Assembly (NCBI GenBank): GCA_009741485.1
Contig: CM019217.1
Span: 45,935,814-45,999,813, forward strand
Source of the DNA: Malurus cyaneus samueli
Lineage: Eukaryota > Chordata > Aves > Passeriformes > Maluridae
Reading direction: 5' to 3'
Length of the DNA: 64,000 nt
Made by a program: the position numbers and the translations under genes
Part shown: in pieces, positions 1 to 13,100 of the stretch
How the letters are laid out: every line of letters starts with the position of its first letter
How positions within the stretch are numbered: the stretch's first letter is position 1
The notes under the pieces: model-generated
Seen by the model: the letters and a program-made list of their open reading frames with translations, nothing else
Databases searched by the model: none
Told to the model about the DNA's origin: nothing

Positions 1-3000
1 TGAATATCATCTCAATTTAAGACTTCTCAAGGATTCTCTAAAATATGGCTGTTAGGTTCATATATTTAAAGCTTCCCTTTGCAGTTAGAGTATCTAGAAA
101 CATGTCTCATATTAATTTGCTTATTTTGAGTGCCTCATTCCTCTGCTGGAAACCCTGCAGTTGCAGGACTCCAACAGTCTTTCAGGAATCAGCAAGCACT
201 ATGACAGTGTGAGAATGAGAACTGACAAGTCTGCAGATCTGTCACAGCAATAACAGGTTTTTCCTCTGTGATTGTAATAAAATTCATGAAGTTACTTGAG
301 GGATGAACTTTACTGCCGTATTTTAATTTACTCATTAAAAAAAAGTCTGGGCATTCAGTTGTATGTAGACAAAGGGGCTGTCTATCTCTGGGACAGGACT
401 GCTGCTCTCTGCCATAAATGCTACATGAGCAATGAGACTTATTGAGCTCAGGACAGCGCTTTCCCCAAGAGTTCCTTCAGCTGCCCAGTTTTTGGCTGTT
501 CTTCCAAGCCTTGCTGAAGGTTCTGATGAATTTCTCTGGTAAATTTTGATTATGTAGTTTAAAGTACCTTCACTTGGAGGTCTGTGCTGGAGGCAACCCC
601 ATGTACCTCCAGGAGCAGAAGAAAAGCTGCTCCTAGACCTCAGTATATGAGGCCCCTGAGTACAAACCCTCTTTGTTCCAAGCACTGGAAAGCACAATTC
701 TACACCTAGACACATGTTCTCTTTGGGAACTGTATGCAAATAAAAAAGGACGCAACTAATGCAGCCCTCCTTCCAATCACACAAAATACACATGTATTTG
801 TTGTCCCCTTTGCACTCAGATTTTCATCCTGAGAAGAGCAACAAAAAGACAGGTTTTGAGGTGATGGCTTCCTCTCTGTGAGCAGGTGAAAGTCTTTTGC
901 AAAGAAGCACAAATTCTGGCAGGAAAGCTTTGCTTTCAATTATGCCTTGCCTTTTTTTCTTGAGCCCTTCAGCCAAGCTGGTGGCACCTCTGGGAAAACA
1001 CATAAACTTAATTTTTCCCACGTTAAGACTGATTTGTCAGTGACATTAACTCTAAGTGATCTTACTCTCTTTATCTTGACCCATGAATCTATTTTTCACC
1101 TCATTTTCCCAACCATCCTTTTGGGGAGGGCAGTGAGTATCCACGTGAGGCCTGGCAGCTGGTCACTGCCAGCTTGCCACACAAGCATCACAGCTGCAGT
1201 GCTGCAGAGAAAGGATTCAGTGGGAGCTCTCTAGTTTTAAAGAAAAAAAAAGCTAGCCTAAGAAAAAGTCTAGGACTAAATCTGGAGGTTTACCAGTAGG
1301 AAGACTTTCTCAGGGACATTTGTGCCTGTGACCCCACTGCAGCCTTGTTGGTTCTACTTGTGAGGGGGCCAGTGTCCCTTTTCTTTTATAACTGTTTGCT
1401 GGGGGTCTGCAGCCTGCCTTACCACCTTACTCTAAATTCCAGGACTGTGGAATAAAAATCATTTGCTGTTAGTCAACCAAAGCTGTCTTTTCTCTCTCTC
1501 TATTGATTACTCCTGAATAATCAATTGACATTTGGCACAGTCTTATTTATAATAATTCAAGTCAGCAGCAACATAATTTAGAAACTGGTGACTAGGCATG
1601 TGTTGGTAATGAATTGAATCCATGGATAATTCAAATTCATAGACTAAAAAATTACATTTAAATAATGTTAAGGTTGTGACAACCTGACAAAATACCACAA
1701 ATTCAATGTGAAAACCTTTCCTCCTTCTGTGGCTGAGGGGAAAGCCTGGAGAAGACATGAGAAAGGACTGGCATTTGCTGCCTCCCCCATGATCCTGCAC
1801 CTTTGAGTTCATACCTAATTGACATCACTGTTGTGATCAGCTGAACTGAATCCCTGCTCCTTCTTCATACACTTCCAGGGGTGTCATCTCATCCCATGGG
1901 AGGGAATGGATGCATAATTTTACACAACAGATTGCTTGGCCCTGTACAAAGTCAATATAGTGTGGTGTGCAAACCTCCCCTTTTGTGGGAAGTTTTGTGG
2001 ATTATGGAACTGTTGCATGGAAGCAAGAAAGTCCTCAGCCATGCTGGGCACCAAGCTTCCACTAACATCCACCTCCTGTTACAACCCCAGAAATTGCCTT
2101 TTTCTCCTTGTTGCACCCTGTGACACATTTTACTGTGAATAGAACCTGAATCTATCATAGAGGGTTGCCCTTAAACCTGCAGCAGGTGACACTTAGCAAT
2201 TACAGGTAACTTCAAGCTGAGTAAACTAATAGCTCCTTAAACAGCTGGTTAACCTGCTCATTTTGACACAGAATTAAAAAGCCACAGAAATATACCTGGT
2301 TAGGCTGGGCATGCCTGCAGCCAGTCCAAGAAGAGATATTCCTGAAAAGCACGTGCTGAGGTGGGTTTGTGCTTTGTACAGTCTGTGTTATTGGCACCTG
2401 AGCTCTCAGAAGTGCACAATCCACAAATATACCTTCTGTGAAAGAACTGGGTTTCCTGAGGAATATTCTCCGTGTCGCCTTCAAAAAGATCTTCCCCCTT
2501 GGAGGGTCAGAGCCAGACATCAGGCTCAATGAAAATCCTCTCCGTGTGGCAATGGAGCTGGCACTGGTATTTCAAACTCACAGCATCATCATCTCCCTAC
2601 CTGCCCCATTAAGACTGAACTACAGAGAAACATGTTAAATGAATTATTAGAGAGCTTATGCATTCAGCAGCAGGTTCATAAAGGCAATCCTTCACGGCAA
2701 CCTACTTTATACATACATATAATACCATAAAAAAAAAAAAAAACCCAACCAAAGAAAGCTCATCGCTGTGTGCTGGATTGCAAACACTATGGGGTTTGCA
2801 GTAGAATTTCAATTACAGGAAAATGCACTGTCAAGCCCTCGTTCAAACCCTTAATTACCAGTGCTTAACCACCACATACTATTGAAGGAAACTATAATTC
2901 ACTTTGAAAAGGACCTGGTTTATACCTATAATTAAATTAATCATAATTAATTCCAGCAGCTACTGCTATAACTATTAGAGGAGAGAAATATTAAAGAAAT

Positions 3001-5929
3001 GCAGTGTCTGGGATTGCTTACAGCATTGTTATGGTGAAAAAAATAAGAGCTCTTCTTCATGTTTCCATTCAGTTCTGCATCCAGATACTTTGCAAAAAAC
3101 ACTAAACTCTTCATTTTATTCTTGTTTCTTAATATGCCATTCACTCCAGCCAAAGACACACCCATATCTTGTACATTTACTCGATAACATTTCTAAGATC
3201 TGGCCTCTCCTATCTGCCTGGAGAGTTCATCTTTTGCTGGAGCTATTCTCTATCCCTTCTGCCAGCTCCAAATGCTGCCAAGGGATCATCTTTCCAGCCT
3301 GTTCTTTGAAGCAGCATTCCCCCTTCAGCACCCTTGAGCTGGAGCCCTAATCCCATGCAGAAGAGCCTTTCCCCATGCCTGAGGTCCCTTCACCCGCAGC
3401 TGTGGAACAACCTCTTTCCCTGAATGTGGGAAATGACAATTTTCCCTCCGCCTACTGCTGCTTCGCTGCCTCTGCTTCAATTTTCTGTGTATTGTTGCCT
3501 TTCCCTTTGAAGTCTTACTGCAAGGAAAACCCAGGCAGAAGGAAACTAAGGGAGCAGCAATCAGGGCTGGGGGCATGCAATCAGCAAAAAGAGTGTGGAG
3601 AGAAGTCACTCTTTCTTCTCTTTCTTTTAGCAAAATGACAGACATACTGAAAGGAAGGGAGATATCCCCCTATAAACCCTGGGTTATAGTGACAGTGTGT
3701 TGCATTAACAGATTACAGCATTTTATAGCAGAGTACTGTTAAACAGCAGGAGGCTTTTCAAGCATCAGTGTCAAATATCATGTAATCTGCTAAGTAATAA
3801 ACTATTAAAAGAATATGGGGCACATCATATTTCTTGACTTGCAGTTTGCTCATTGCTTTTATATGTGCCTGCTTTCTAATTTCATTGTCAGAATACATGA
3901 AGCTGCTTTTATTTCTTCCTTTCACAGAGCTGGCTTGTTTTTGTTTTTTGTTCAAAAGGCACCTCCTTTTAAATGTATGGGTTCATATCCCTTAAAAGCC
4001 TTCAAACAAATCCAAGTCTTTGGGGCTTTTGGTACAGCATCATCCAGCAGAGCTGCCTGCATTGTTTCATTTCCTTGTAGCTCTATGCACTGCTTCTCTG
4101 GCTTCAGCTGCAGTGAAGCCAAAATCTTTGCTCTCTCATGAGTTCCAGGTGCCCTCTCTGCTCTGCGAATGGTCTCCCTATGAAAACATATGTGTCTGAA
4201 TTTTTTAGCAAGGTTAAAGAAAGGACATTTGGCATTTTAAGACCTTCTTGCAGGGTAGACTTGAGCAAACCTTTCTTGTTTGAAGATGTGATTACTCACT
4301 GATGTGAAATTAAAGATGAGCTGAGATCCTTCACTTGATCAAGGCCTGAATTACTGGTTCTCAGCTCTCCTGAGAAGGAGCTCCAACCTGAAGTCACTGC
4401 CAGAGCTCTTCCCTGTTTCACTAGTGGAAGGATTATTACAGCTGACAGAAAAAAAAAAAAACTATAAGCAAAACTCCTCTTGTAATTCAAAGGAGAACTT
4501 GTCTCATATGTTCCATTTTTCCCACTGTCATCATCTTTTTGTTTCCATAGCCTTCTGCCCTCTTCAACCAGTTACTTTGCCTGTGCCTAAAAGCACATAT
4601 TTCAACAGTCATTGTTGAAAAGTTTGGGGGAGCTCTTGATTTTTTTTTCCCAAACTGGGGCCTTTTATTCCTTCTGCTGTGACAATTCTAAATCAAAACT
4701 AGAACACTCTAATTTCAGAACAAGATGGTCTTCAAATTTGTTACAACTCAGAAATACATTGCTAAAAGTAAATGTTCTCTTCAAACTGTTACTCTCTAGA
4801 AAGCCTTTCTATCCACAAACACAGCACTAATCCTACTCAGAAATCTAGAGAAGCATGCAAAACAAGCCTTTCTTTTTGAAAATTATTTCCTAGAATACTT
4901 TTCTGACTGTTTCATGTTGAAACTTCTTTTTCTGTTGCAGTAATTATTACCATTTCTTGAACAGACCCTGCAAGCGAAAGCCTCCAAGTTGATTATGAAA
5001 AAAATCTTTTAGGAAGCATGTTTGGTTGCTTCTACTAACAAAGTTTTAATGAGTCCCTCTCTACTAGGCCTGGTTTCTCCATGTACAGAGCCTAACCTGA
5101 CTCCAGACACCCCACAGGTATTTGTACAAACCAATGAGGGAAATGTGTGGGTAAAAAAAACCAACTCTTTCACCATTTATCTGCACTTTTTCTCAGAGGC
5201 TTTGTAAGAGAGAGAGATTCAGTAGGAGGTAATATATCGAGATGAAGAGCATCAGTTAGTAAGGTGTGAAGTCCATGACTTCCCAAGGAGCTGTACACAT
5301 ACAGGTGAGAGATTTCATTCTATCTGATATGGCCACTGCTGGCAGAAATAAAAAACTTATTTATAATGTTTCCCAACAGCTCAGCAAGACAGAGTTGATC
5401 TTATACTGCTGCTTTTAAACAAAAGCCTTAGAAAGAAAATGATGCAGACACCCAGACGAACTAGTAGAGTGACAATCACCACTCCTGAAGTGAACATTTA
5501 TCCTCACCATTGAGCAGGTCCACTCTTACCCACTGCTAGGAAGAGTGAAGGGAGGCATGAAACGATCACGCCTACTGCTGACTGCCGAGGTCCTGAGGCA
5601 GTTTGCCCGTGGGATGCCGTGTTTGCTTGACATATTTTGTGCTCTGCTTGTAGCTTTGTGTCACGTTTCACAATGTCAACGCAGGGCTCTTTCTCAGCAG
5701 GTAGTGCCCACAGAGCTTTGCACCCCTGGCAGGGATGGTTCCCTGGATTTCAGCACAACTGTTCCTCTTCCCACTAGGTGCGACCTTGACCTGTCATTAC
5801 CGGGAATGTCTCATGAGAGACCCTATGGGGCAAGCACCAAATCACAAAGGCAGTGGCTGACCTATTCCGCAAGGTCACTTCGATTTTAAAAGTACTGTTA
5901 ACCTTCCACCTGGAGTTTTTGTTCTGTTA
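1..5929. other. Unique non-coding DNA, no gene supported
   Basis: This stretch is AT-rich, CpG-poor single-copy sequence. Open frames of 60-150 codons occur on both strands, overlap one another and show no domain, signal peptide or repeat that I recognise, so I treat them as chance. Visible simple sequence includes a TC run near 1,490-1,501, a run of 15 A at 2,729-2,743 and a run of 13 A at 4,449-4,461. A strong splice-acceptor-like tract ends at 3,630 (reported as a finding). No transposable element could be named here, although old diverged ones could be missed by eye. Confidence 0.6.
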
Positions 5930-6380
5930 ACTTAGAGTATTCACACTTATCCTTAAAAGCTGTAATGAGCTGATGGCAGTGATTAATTATGACAGGAGTT
6001 CTGTTATAGATTAATATATGTAATATCTCATTTATCAGGGAAATAACCACTTCTTTAAACTCCATGATCAATCAAGCAAAAAGATACGGGGTTTGTTGAC
6101 AATGCCAGATGCACTTAAGATGGGAAGGCTTTAGCTGGTAAGGAGACTGCTCTTTTAAAGGAATTATTTACTGAAAACAGCTCCATTCTGTCCCCATTCC
6201 TGCTCAAAATGCATTCAGTAAGCAGCCTGATTATAATTAGCACATAAAACACTAAATTTAAGGGGCAGGATTTTTGCCACAATTGGGAGAATCATTTACT
6301 TATTTGCCATTTATATGAAGGCTCTAGTGTCCAGTGAAAGCTTCAGGTTGTTTTGATGTCTTCTCTAATTTAGCTGTATA
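5930..6380. promoter_or_regulatory. Candidate conserved non-coding element (composition only)
   Basis: The block has a mixed, non-repetitive sequence with many homeodomain-type TAAT/ATTA cores (for example GTGATTAATTATGAC near 5,976 and GATTATAATTAGC near 6,228) and stop codons in all frames. This is the texture of deeply conserved vertebrate enhancers, but conservation itself cannot be seen from one sequence. It lies directly upstream of the solo LTR at 6,549. No target gene is visible in the window. Confidence 0.22.
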
Positions 6381-6548
6381 AACAAGGCATCATGCTAGAT
6401 CTCCAAAGAGACCAGGGCACTGATTAAATGATAGAGCAGCCTGAGCCTGCAAAGAATCTCTAAGTTCAGACTTGTTTAGACACCTGCCAACAAAAGTCAC
6501 AAAAAAATCAGATTTAAATGTTTTCACCCTAAAACTGGATTTGCCTTC

Positions 6549-7115
6549 CCTGCTGGTTTTGACAGGGGTAGAGTTAATTTTCTTCACAGTGGCTAGTATG
6601 GGGCTATGACTTGGACTCATGCTGGAAACAGGGTAGGTAATATGGAGATGTTTTATTGCTCAGCAGTGTCTGCACAATGCCAATGCCTTTTCTGCTTCTT
6701 GTACAGGCACATTGGCAAGAAGGCTGGGGTGCATGGGGAATTGGGAGGAGACAGGGCTGGGACAGCTGACCCCAACTGACCCCAGGATATTGCAGACCAT
6801 ATGGCATCATGCTTGGTAGATAAGGAGGGGAGGGAAAGGAGGAAGCGGGGGACATTTGGCGTGATGGTGTTTGTCTTCCCAAGTCACTATTGTGTGTGAT
6901 GGGGCCCTGCTCTCCTGGGGATGGTTGAACACCTGCCTGCCCATGGGAAGCAGTGAAATAATTCCTTCTTTTAGTTTGCCTATTTTATTAAGCCATCTTT
7001 ATCTCAGTCCACAAATTTTCCAAGTTTTACTCTCCTGATTCCTCAGTCCCTCTGGTGGGGGAGTGAAAAACCAGCTGCATAGTACCTATTTGCTGTCTGG
7101 GGTTAAACCAAGAGA
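6549..7115 (+). mobile_element. Solo LTR of an avian ERVL-like endogenous retrovirus
   Basis: About 567 bp matching, from memory, a widespread avian LTR type. It opens with a CTGGTTTTGAC-like segment followed by GAGTTAATTTTCTTC and closes with GGGGTTAAACCA. Internal landmarks fit an LTR read on the plus strand: a TATA-like TAGATAAGG near 6,818, a degenerate poly-A signal region with TATTTTATTAAG near 6,980, and a short downstream GT-rich/G-rich segment (GGTGGGGGAG near 7,054). CCTTC occurs immediately before 6,549 and again at 7,116-7,120, so it may be a 5-bp target duplication, but both terminal dinucleotides appear mutated (expected TG...CA). There is no internal retroviral sequence on either side, so it is a recombined solo copy. 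Open frames inside it are not genes. The family assignment is from memory and not database-checked. Confidence 0.75.
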
Positions 7116-10100
7116 CCTTCAAGATCTGAGTCTTTCATTATGTTTCTTTCTTGACAGCTAGGTGAATAGGGTAACATTTGTTTTCTTCTTTTTATTTTAT
7201 ACAGAGAGTTGTTTCCAGTGGTACATTTCAAAAATAGCTTTGAAGCACCTGTTCTGAAATACCCCATTTATTTTGTTTTTCCAGGTGTGAACTAAGACTG
7301 GACCTGAGTTGATGGAAAGCAACGGGTTTGTCTTTTGCCAGCTGAGTGAGCTCAGGGATAGAGGTTTTGTCTGAGTGACTCTTGAAATTTTGCATTTTAT
7401 TTTGTTTTGTATCTGTCCATGTTGTATGAAACACCCTGGTCTCATCAGTCCATTCTTCTTCTCTCTCCTTTGTCCACTGATGAAATACAGACAGATTATT
7501 TAAGAACAGCAAAGTCTCCAGGAAAAAAAAAGAAGGAAAGGAGAGTCTGCTGGGAGAGGACTGGTGGGAGAGAGCTGCTATTTGCAAACAGTTCAACTCA
7601 TGGCTAATCCAGGTTCAGTTCACCAGGTAAAACCACCTAACGGAGGAAAAGGATCACTCAGCTATTCTCTGTAGAATACATTACGCTTTGAGTGCTGACA
7701 ATCCTTGCAGAGCCTGAAAACAGCAACAACCTCTGTGGTGACCTCAGTGTCATTTCCCCTTATCTGTGCCAGAGTGGCACAGATGCCCTGCTCAGAGCAG
7801 CACTGGGGAAATTTTAACTCCTGCCTTTCTTTGTGACCTTGAAAAGATTATGTATACCTTCAGCCAATACAGCTCTGAGGTGGAAATTTTAAATTGTACT
7901 CAGAGGACTTAATTTTCAGGTGATTTGAGAGAGATTTGGATGACAAACAGCCTTTGCACATACAAAAAACCAGCTCAGATCCATAAGTTGTCCTGTTAGA
8001 GTTAAACAGATTCCCATCAGATTGAAAATCAGGTATCTGCCCAAGGAAATATTTTTTCTGAGAGTTCATTTTTATAGAGAGCTCTGCTACAGGCTGGCTC
8101 AAGCTGCCCATGTGCTTCACCATCACCAGGTCCCTTGCACCTCCATTGGTCCTTCCCATGCCATGTGCTCGCTGTCTCCATCCAGACAGGGTGTTTACTA
8201 TACCCTCTTCAGGTCAGTCCTGCTTAGTTAAAATTGACAGTGGAAGATACAGCTACTTTCATGGTCATGGTCAGTGAGATGAACTGGGTCAGTGCCATGT
8301 GTGATGGTGCCAAGGCAGGCAGAGAAATGAATAGATAGGAGCTGGGATAGGGAGATCTTCCTGTTGGGAAAACCATTGTGAGACCAACTCAATCACCCCA
8401 AAGAAGGCTCCCCCTGGACTGTAAATCTCTCTGATGTGCTTTCTTCTCAAATCTGTTCATTCTGGGCACTACCCAAAGGATCTCTTGCTAAGTCACACTC
8501 AACTGGGGTCTCCACCTGTGTAGTCATACAAACAGATTCACTTGTAGAGAGGGGGAACATCTCACAGCAGAACCAAGGAAGGGGCCAAAATGGATGTATG
8601 TGTTTTGAAACCTCATTAATCCAGGGAATTTTATGACAGTGTAATTTGCACCAGAAGCTGAGAGGAGTGGCAAAATACATTTATCTCAACAAAGGTGGAT
8701 AAAACCCATAATTCTCACCTGAATTATGGTTTTCAAAACCCTCTCTACAGAGACAGGTGTTATGCCAGACCTCACAATTATATATTTCATTCTTCTTTAA
8801 AATAAAAAATAGTTAATTAGTTATGGGTACCTCTTTCATAACAAACTATTTTATTGCATAAAGTTTTGATGACAAACAATTTCTTTGCTCTGAGGCTAAC
8901 CCTTTGCCCCTCTGGGTGCATTTCCAAATGCACAGTGACCACAAATCACAGCTATGGCAGGGGTAAAGTAAGTGCAAAGCTGTCATTTGTTGAGAATACA
9001 TTGTACATGAGAACTAGGGAGCATCTGCAGAAACTGATGCAGAATTTGCTTAAAACAGTAAACAAAGGAGGTCCCTAAAGGGATTAAACAAATTGGATGG
9101 ACAATATGTGAATGGTGCACTGTCTGAGAATCATAGAGGAATGAAGTCTTACCAAAATGCAGAGATACCACCTTAAATATGCCTAATGAAGGATCTCTAT
9201 CCTTTTCCCCCACAAACACACACATGCACAAAGTCATGGCTACCAGCAGTTAATGACAGATTTGTTAATTAACAGCATGAGGCAAAGCCAAGGTTGATGT
9301 TCTAATAAACAGGTCATTAACTTTGGTAATGACCAATTTGGGAAGATGATTGCTCTTACAAACTGTATTCCATGGCTTATGAAATGCAGCAGTGCAGCTC
9401 TGAAATACATCTGGCAGCCAAGACGTTTAACAGAGCAGTTGGTCTGAAGCACTAGCCGTTCCCTGGGAAGTTATCATCCCCATTTTTCACCAGACACATC
9501 ATGTCACCAGGAATCAGACTAGATATATTTCAAGTTACAGCAATTAAAATCCATACAGATGTAAAAATGAAATAAAAACCAGATTTGAGACAACTGACCA
9601 TCTTTGCCAAGGTTGTTCAGAAAAGGTACTTGGTGTTCTTGTCTGCTTTTGTCCTGACTGGCTTTTTCAAGACTGCTCTGCTGCCATTTAATTCAGACTT
9701 TTCACTCTATTTTTCTCTGAGCCGAAGGACATGCCTGTCCAAGGGACTCGGCTACTCCAAGGAGAGAAGTCTTCATCAGTAGCCAGTCACTGTCAGGGAT
9801 TTGTTTCCTCCCTGCAGAGGAAGGCGGGCTAGAAATGTGTGTAAAGTCTGGGATGAATAGTCAAGTTACCAAAAACAGCCACAGGGGAATGGCTTTGAAA
9901 CAATAACCTGATTTCCCATGACATAAAAGAGCGGAAGGCACCTGCAGTTTCACCACACTGCAAAAGAGACCTATTTACAATGTCTCAAGATCAGTGAACT
10001 ACAAAAATCCTATGTTTTGAAACTGAAGCAGGCTGAGATCATGTTGCATAAAATTCCTCTGTCTGCAGGACCTGTGCCATTTTCTGGTGTTACTGGAATG

Positions 10101-13100
10101 AGAATCAGAAGAAAAAGAAACCGATAGTAAAGTGTGCCATGAGCCAGAGGATCCATTAGTAGCACTTTGGGGCCTTTTGGGGGATAATTAAACATCCTAA
10201 AGAACAGTCACTTAATATCATAGCACTTAGTATTTACTATAGAGTTAGTAACCAGATACCAGAAGGAAGAAATTACTCTTTCTATAATTTACTATCAAAT
10301 GATTAGAAAAAATAATTTCAAAGTTTTGTATGTTACGAAGTTTGGTGAATAGGAATGGTAGCATGGGTTAGACCCTTGCACACAGGAGTAGGATGGAAAT
10401 GAACCGTGTTAGGGGAGCAGAGTTCACAGAGGATACTTACTTCAGAAAAGATGAAGCACTTGAAAACCTTTTAAACCTTTTTGGGAATTAGTCCTGACAG
10501 TGGCTGAAAGTAGCCTGTGGATCTAGGGTCTGGACTTGTGACAGAGATAAGAGGTACATACACATATGGCCCTAAAAGTTCTTCAACTGGTAGTGCTGTC
10601 TGCAGTAATGCTGTTAAAACATGACATTTAAAAGGCTGAAGAAAGCAAACATTTCCAAAAGAGATAAAACTGAGCTAAAAAGAAATCTGTCTGTGATACA
10701 CATAAATGGCATTTGCTTGTGGCATGTGCTTCAGACTGAAAGTGAAAGCACTGTGCTTTACTGGTGGGAATATAGGTTGTGTATTTTTCCTTTGTCATAT
10801 TGCCCTCTTGCACTTCAGTCTGGCTATGCAATGCCTTTAAGGTGAAAGCTATTTTGGAAGGGGTTACATAAGTAAAATTTAGGAGGACTGGAAGAACCCC
10901 ACCATCAAGCAGAGATCTCTCAGTCTCCATGATGGATGGCTGTGTAATCATGAGCAATCCCAAGAGCTGTGCCAGAACTTCCCCAGCCCTTGCATCCTTG
11001 CACTGTTATTTAAGTGCACAAGGACTGTTTGTTTCCTGAACACTCCTATGGATTCTTCATTCCTGAAAAGGAATGAAAAGACAAATGTAGTCACCCACTC
11101 AGTCTTCTTAAAGAAGCTCAGCATCATGAAAAGCTATATTATACTGGAAGCAGCTATATGAATTTGGACTGGAGGACCAAAAGTACCCAAGAAGATTGTT
11201 AGGCGTGCTTTCATACCTGAAGAATCAGACCTATGATTAGGCCCTATGAAAAATGTGCTATTATGAAAATAACATTTTCATTAATAAACTTCTAAACATG
11301 GAACTCTGACTTTCAGGGAAATCCAACTGATTTTGCATCAAGATTTTCTTACTAATATTTTATTTCTTGACAAATTTTAAATGGGCTTTAAATGGCATTT
11401 GCTCTTTCTGCAAACATCACCCTGGAAGCAAAAAATATTGATAAATTGATATGCATAAAAATGACAACAGAAGTGTTTTTGTAAACAGACCCCTTCTGTA
11501 ATCTGTGATACAGAAAAACGTGGGAACTGACACAGATGAAGACTAAAGGGACAGAGGCTGACTATATCCATCCATCGATACAGCACTGAAAAGTCATTTT
11601 GAGTGCAGATGAGAATTTACCAACAGAAGACAAATGATCCCATAAGGCAGAAGAGAATGTTACTGAAAATAAAAGTTAGAGATGACAAAGCACCTGCTAT
11701 CACCCAATGTAGCAATCAGAGCCAACACATTCCAATTGTCCATCCTAAAAAATGGGCTTTATCACTAAAGAAGGTCTCAATTCATTATTTTTTCATTGAT
11801 GTTATGTCAAATATGTAGGTCACATCATCAGCCTGCTATCTAAGAGTGAGAAAAAACTAGAGAACTCAGTTAAGGACACAGAATGAATAAAATTTACAGT
11901 GGTGAGAGAATTTTTAAAAGTCACAATCAAGTAGAAACAAAATTCAGCAAGAAGAGAAAAGTGAGCAAACACTCCCTCTTTTTATTGTTACACTCCTGAC
12001 TATATAAATTGTCCTAATATTTCAAAGTGACTGGATGTTTAGGTCTTTTCATCTTTGTGGGCTGAGCTTAAGAGACTGATATATAGGCCAAGCCTTTCTA
12101 CAGCGCCCCAAACTGAGGTTGAGATAGCTGAAGCTGGATATATTCAGGATAAAATAAGAGATGCAGTATTTAACAGAGAGGTGGCTCTCCCTAGGAGAAC
12201 ACCTGCTGAAGGAGATCGTAGCTTCAAGCACTTTTGAGTGGCTGGTGGGGGTTTTTGACATTCAGACCTTTCCATTCTTAGAGCCTTTGATTTTGCTCCA
12301 TGGGAATCCTTTCTTGTCATTGAACCAGGGAAAGACTAACCATAGAAATTTAGCATGATCAGGGCCAGACTAGGACCAGAATTTTCTTACTCTGTAAAAG
12401 GAAATGCTGGATGGAATAAGATGCATAGTCCAGTATCTTGTACGCCCCACAAAGCTCTTAGCAGGGGCTTATCTCTGCTCATATGGAAATTTATATCGAT
12501 TTCACTGGGAAGAGATTTAAGACAACACCATGCCTCAGCTCTCATGACTCACACAATATTTGTTGTCTTTCTTAAAACACCAGCTCCTGCTCTCATGTGA
12601 TCACACAGGAATCTCAAATGCAATCAGCACCATGGGCTATGCAGAAAAGCTTGCAAAATCAGTGTACTCAAATGAAAGAGAAGTCAGCAGATAGAGAAAA
12701 CCACATGATTCACGGAGCTTTTAACCCTCAGATATGCACTCTCTTTGTAATCACCATTCCTCTGAGCCATAGGAAATAGTGTGGATCAATTCGGGTAGTC
12801 AGGGAAGGGAGACAGGTGAATAGAGTGACATTTGCATTGGTACCTGGCACCTGGAGACCATCACTTTGCTTTTTACAGAAAAGGACTCCATCTGCAATAC
12901 AAAGAAACATGCAGCAGAATGAAACAACAGGGAAAAAAGGAGCAGGATTTACACTGGTTTATTTGGAGGGGTAACGAAAAGTGTACTCCAGTTTCCACCC
13001 AGACTTGAAAAAGATACATTTCGCTCAGAAATTGAGTTGAGGCTCCCACTGATAGCTGTGCAATTCACTCAGAGATATTCTTAGCAAAGATAACAGGGAA

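Noticed and set aside
335..793. 152-codon minus-strand open frame
   Set aside because: No domain, overlaps other frames, and of a length expected by chance in a 64-kb AT-rich window.
6604..6882. 92-codon minus-strand frame
   Set aside because: Lies entirely inside the solo LTR, antisense to it.
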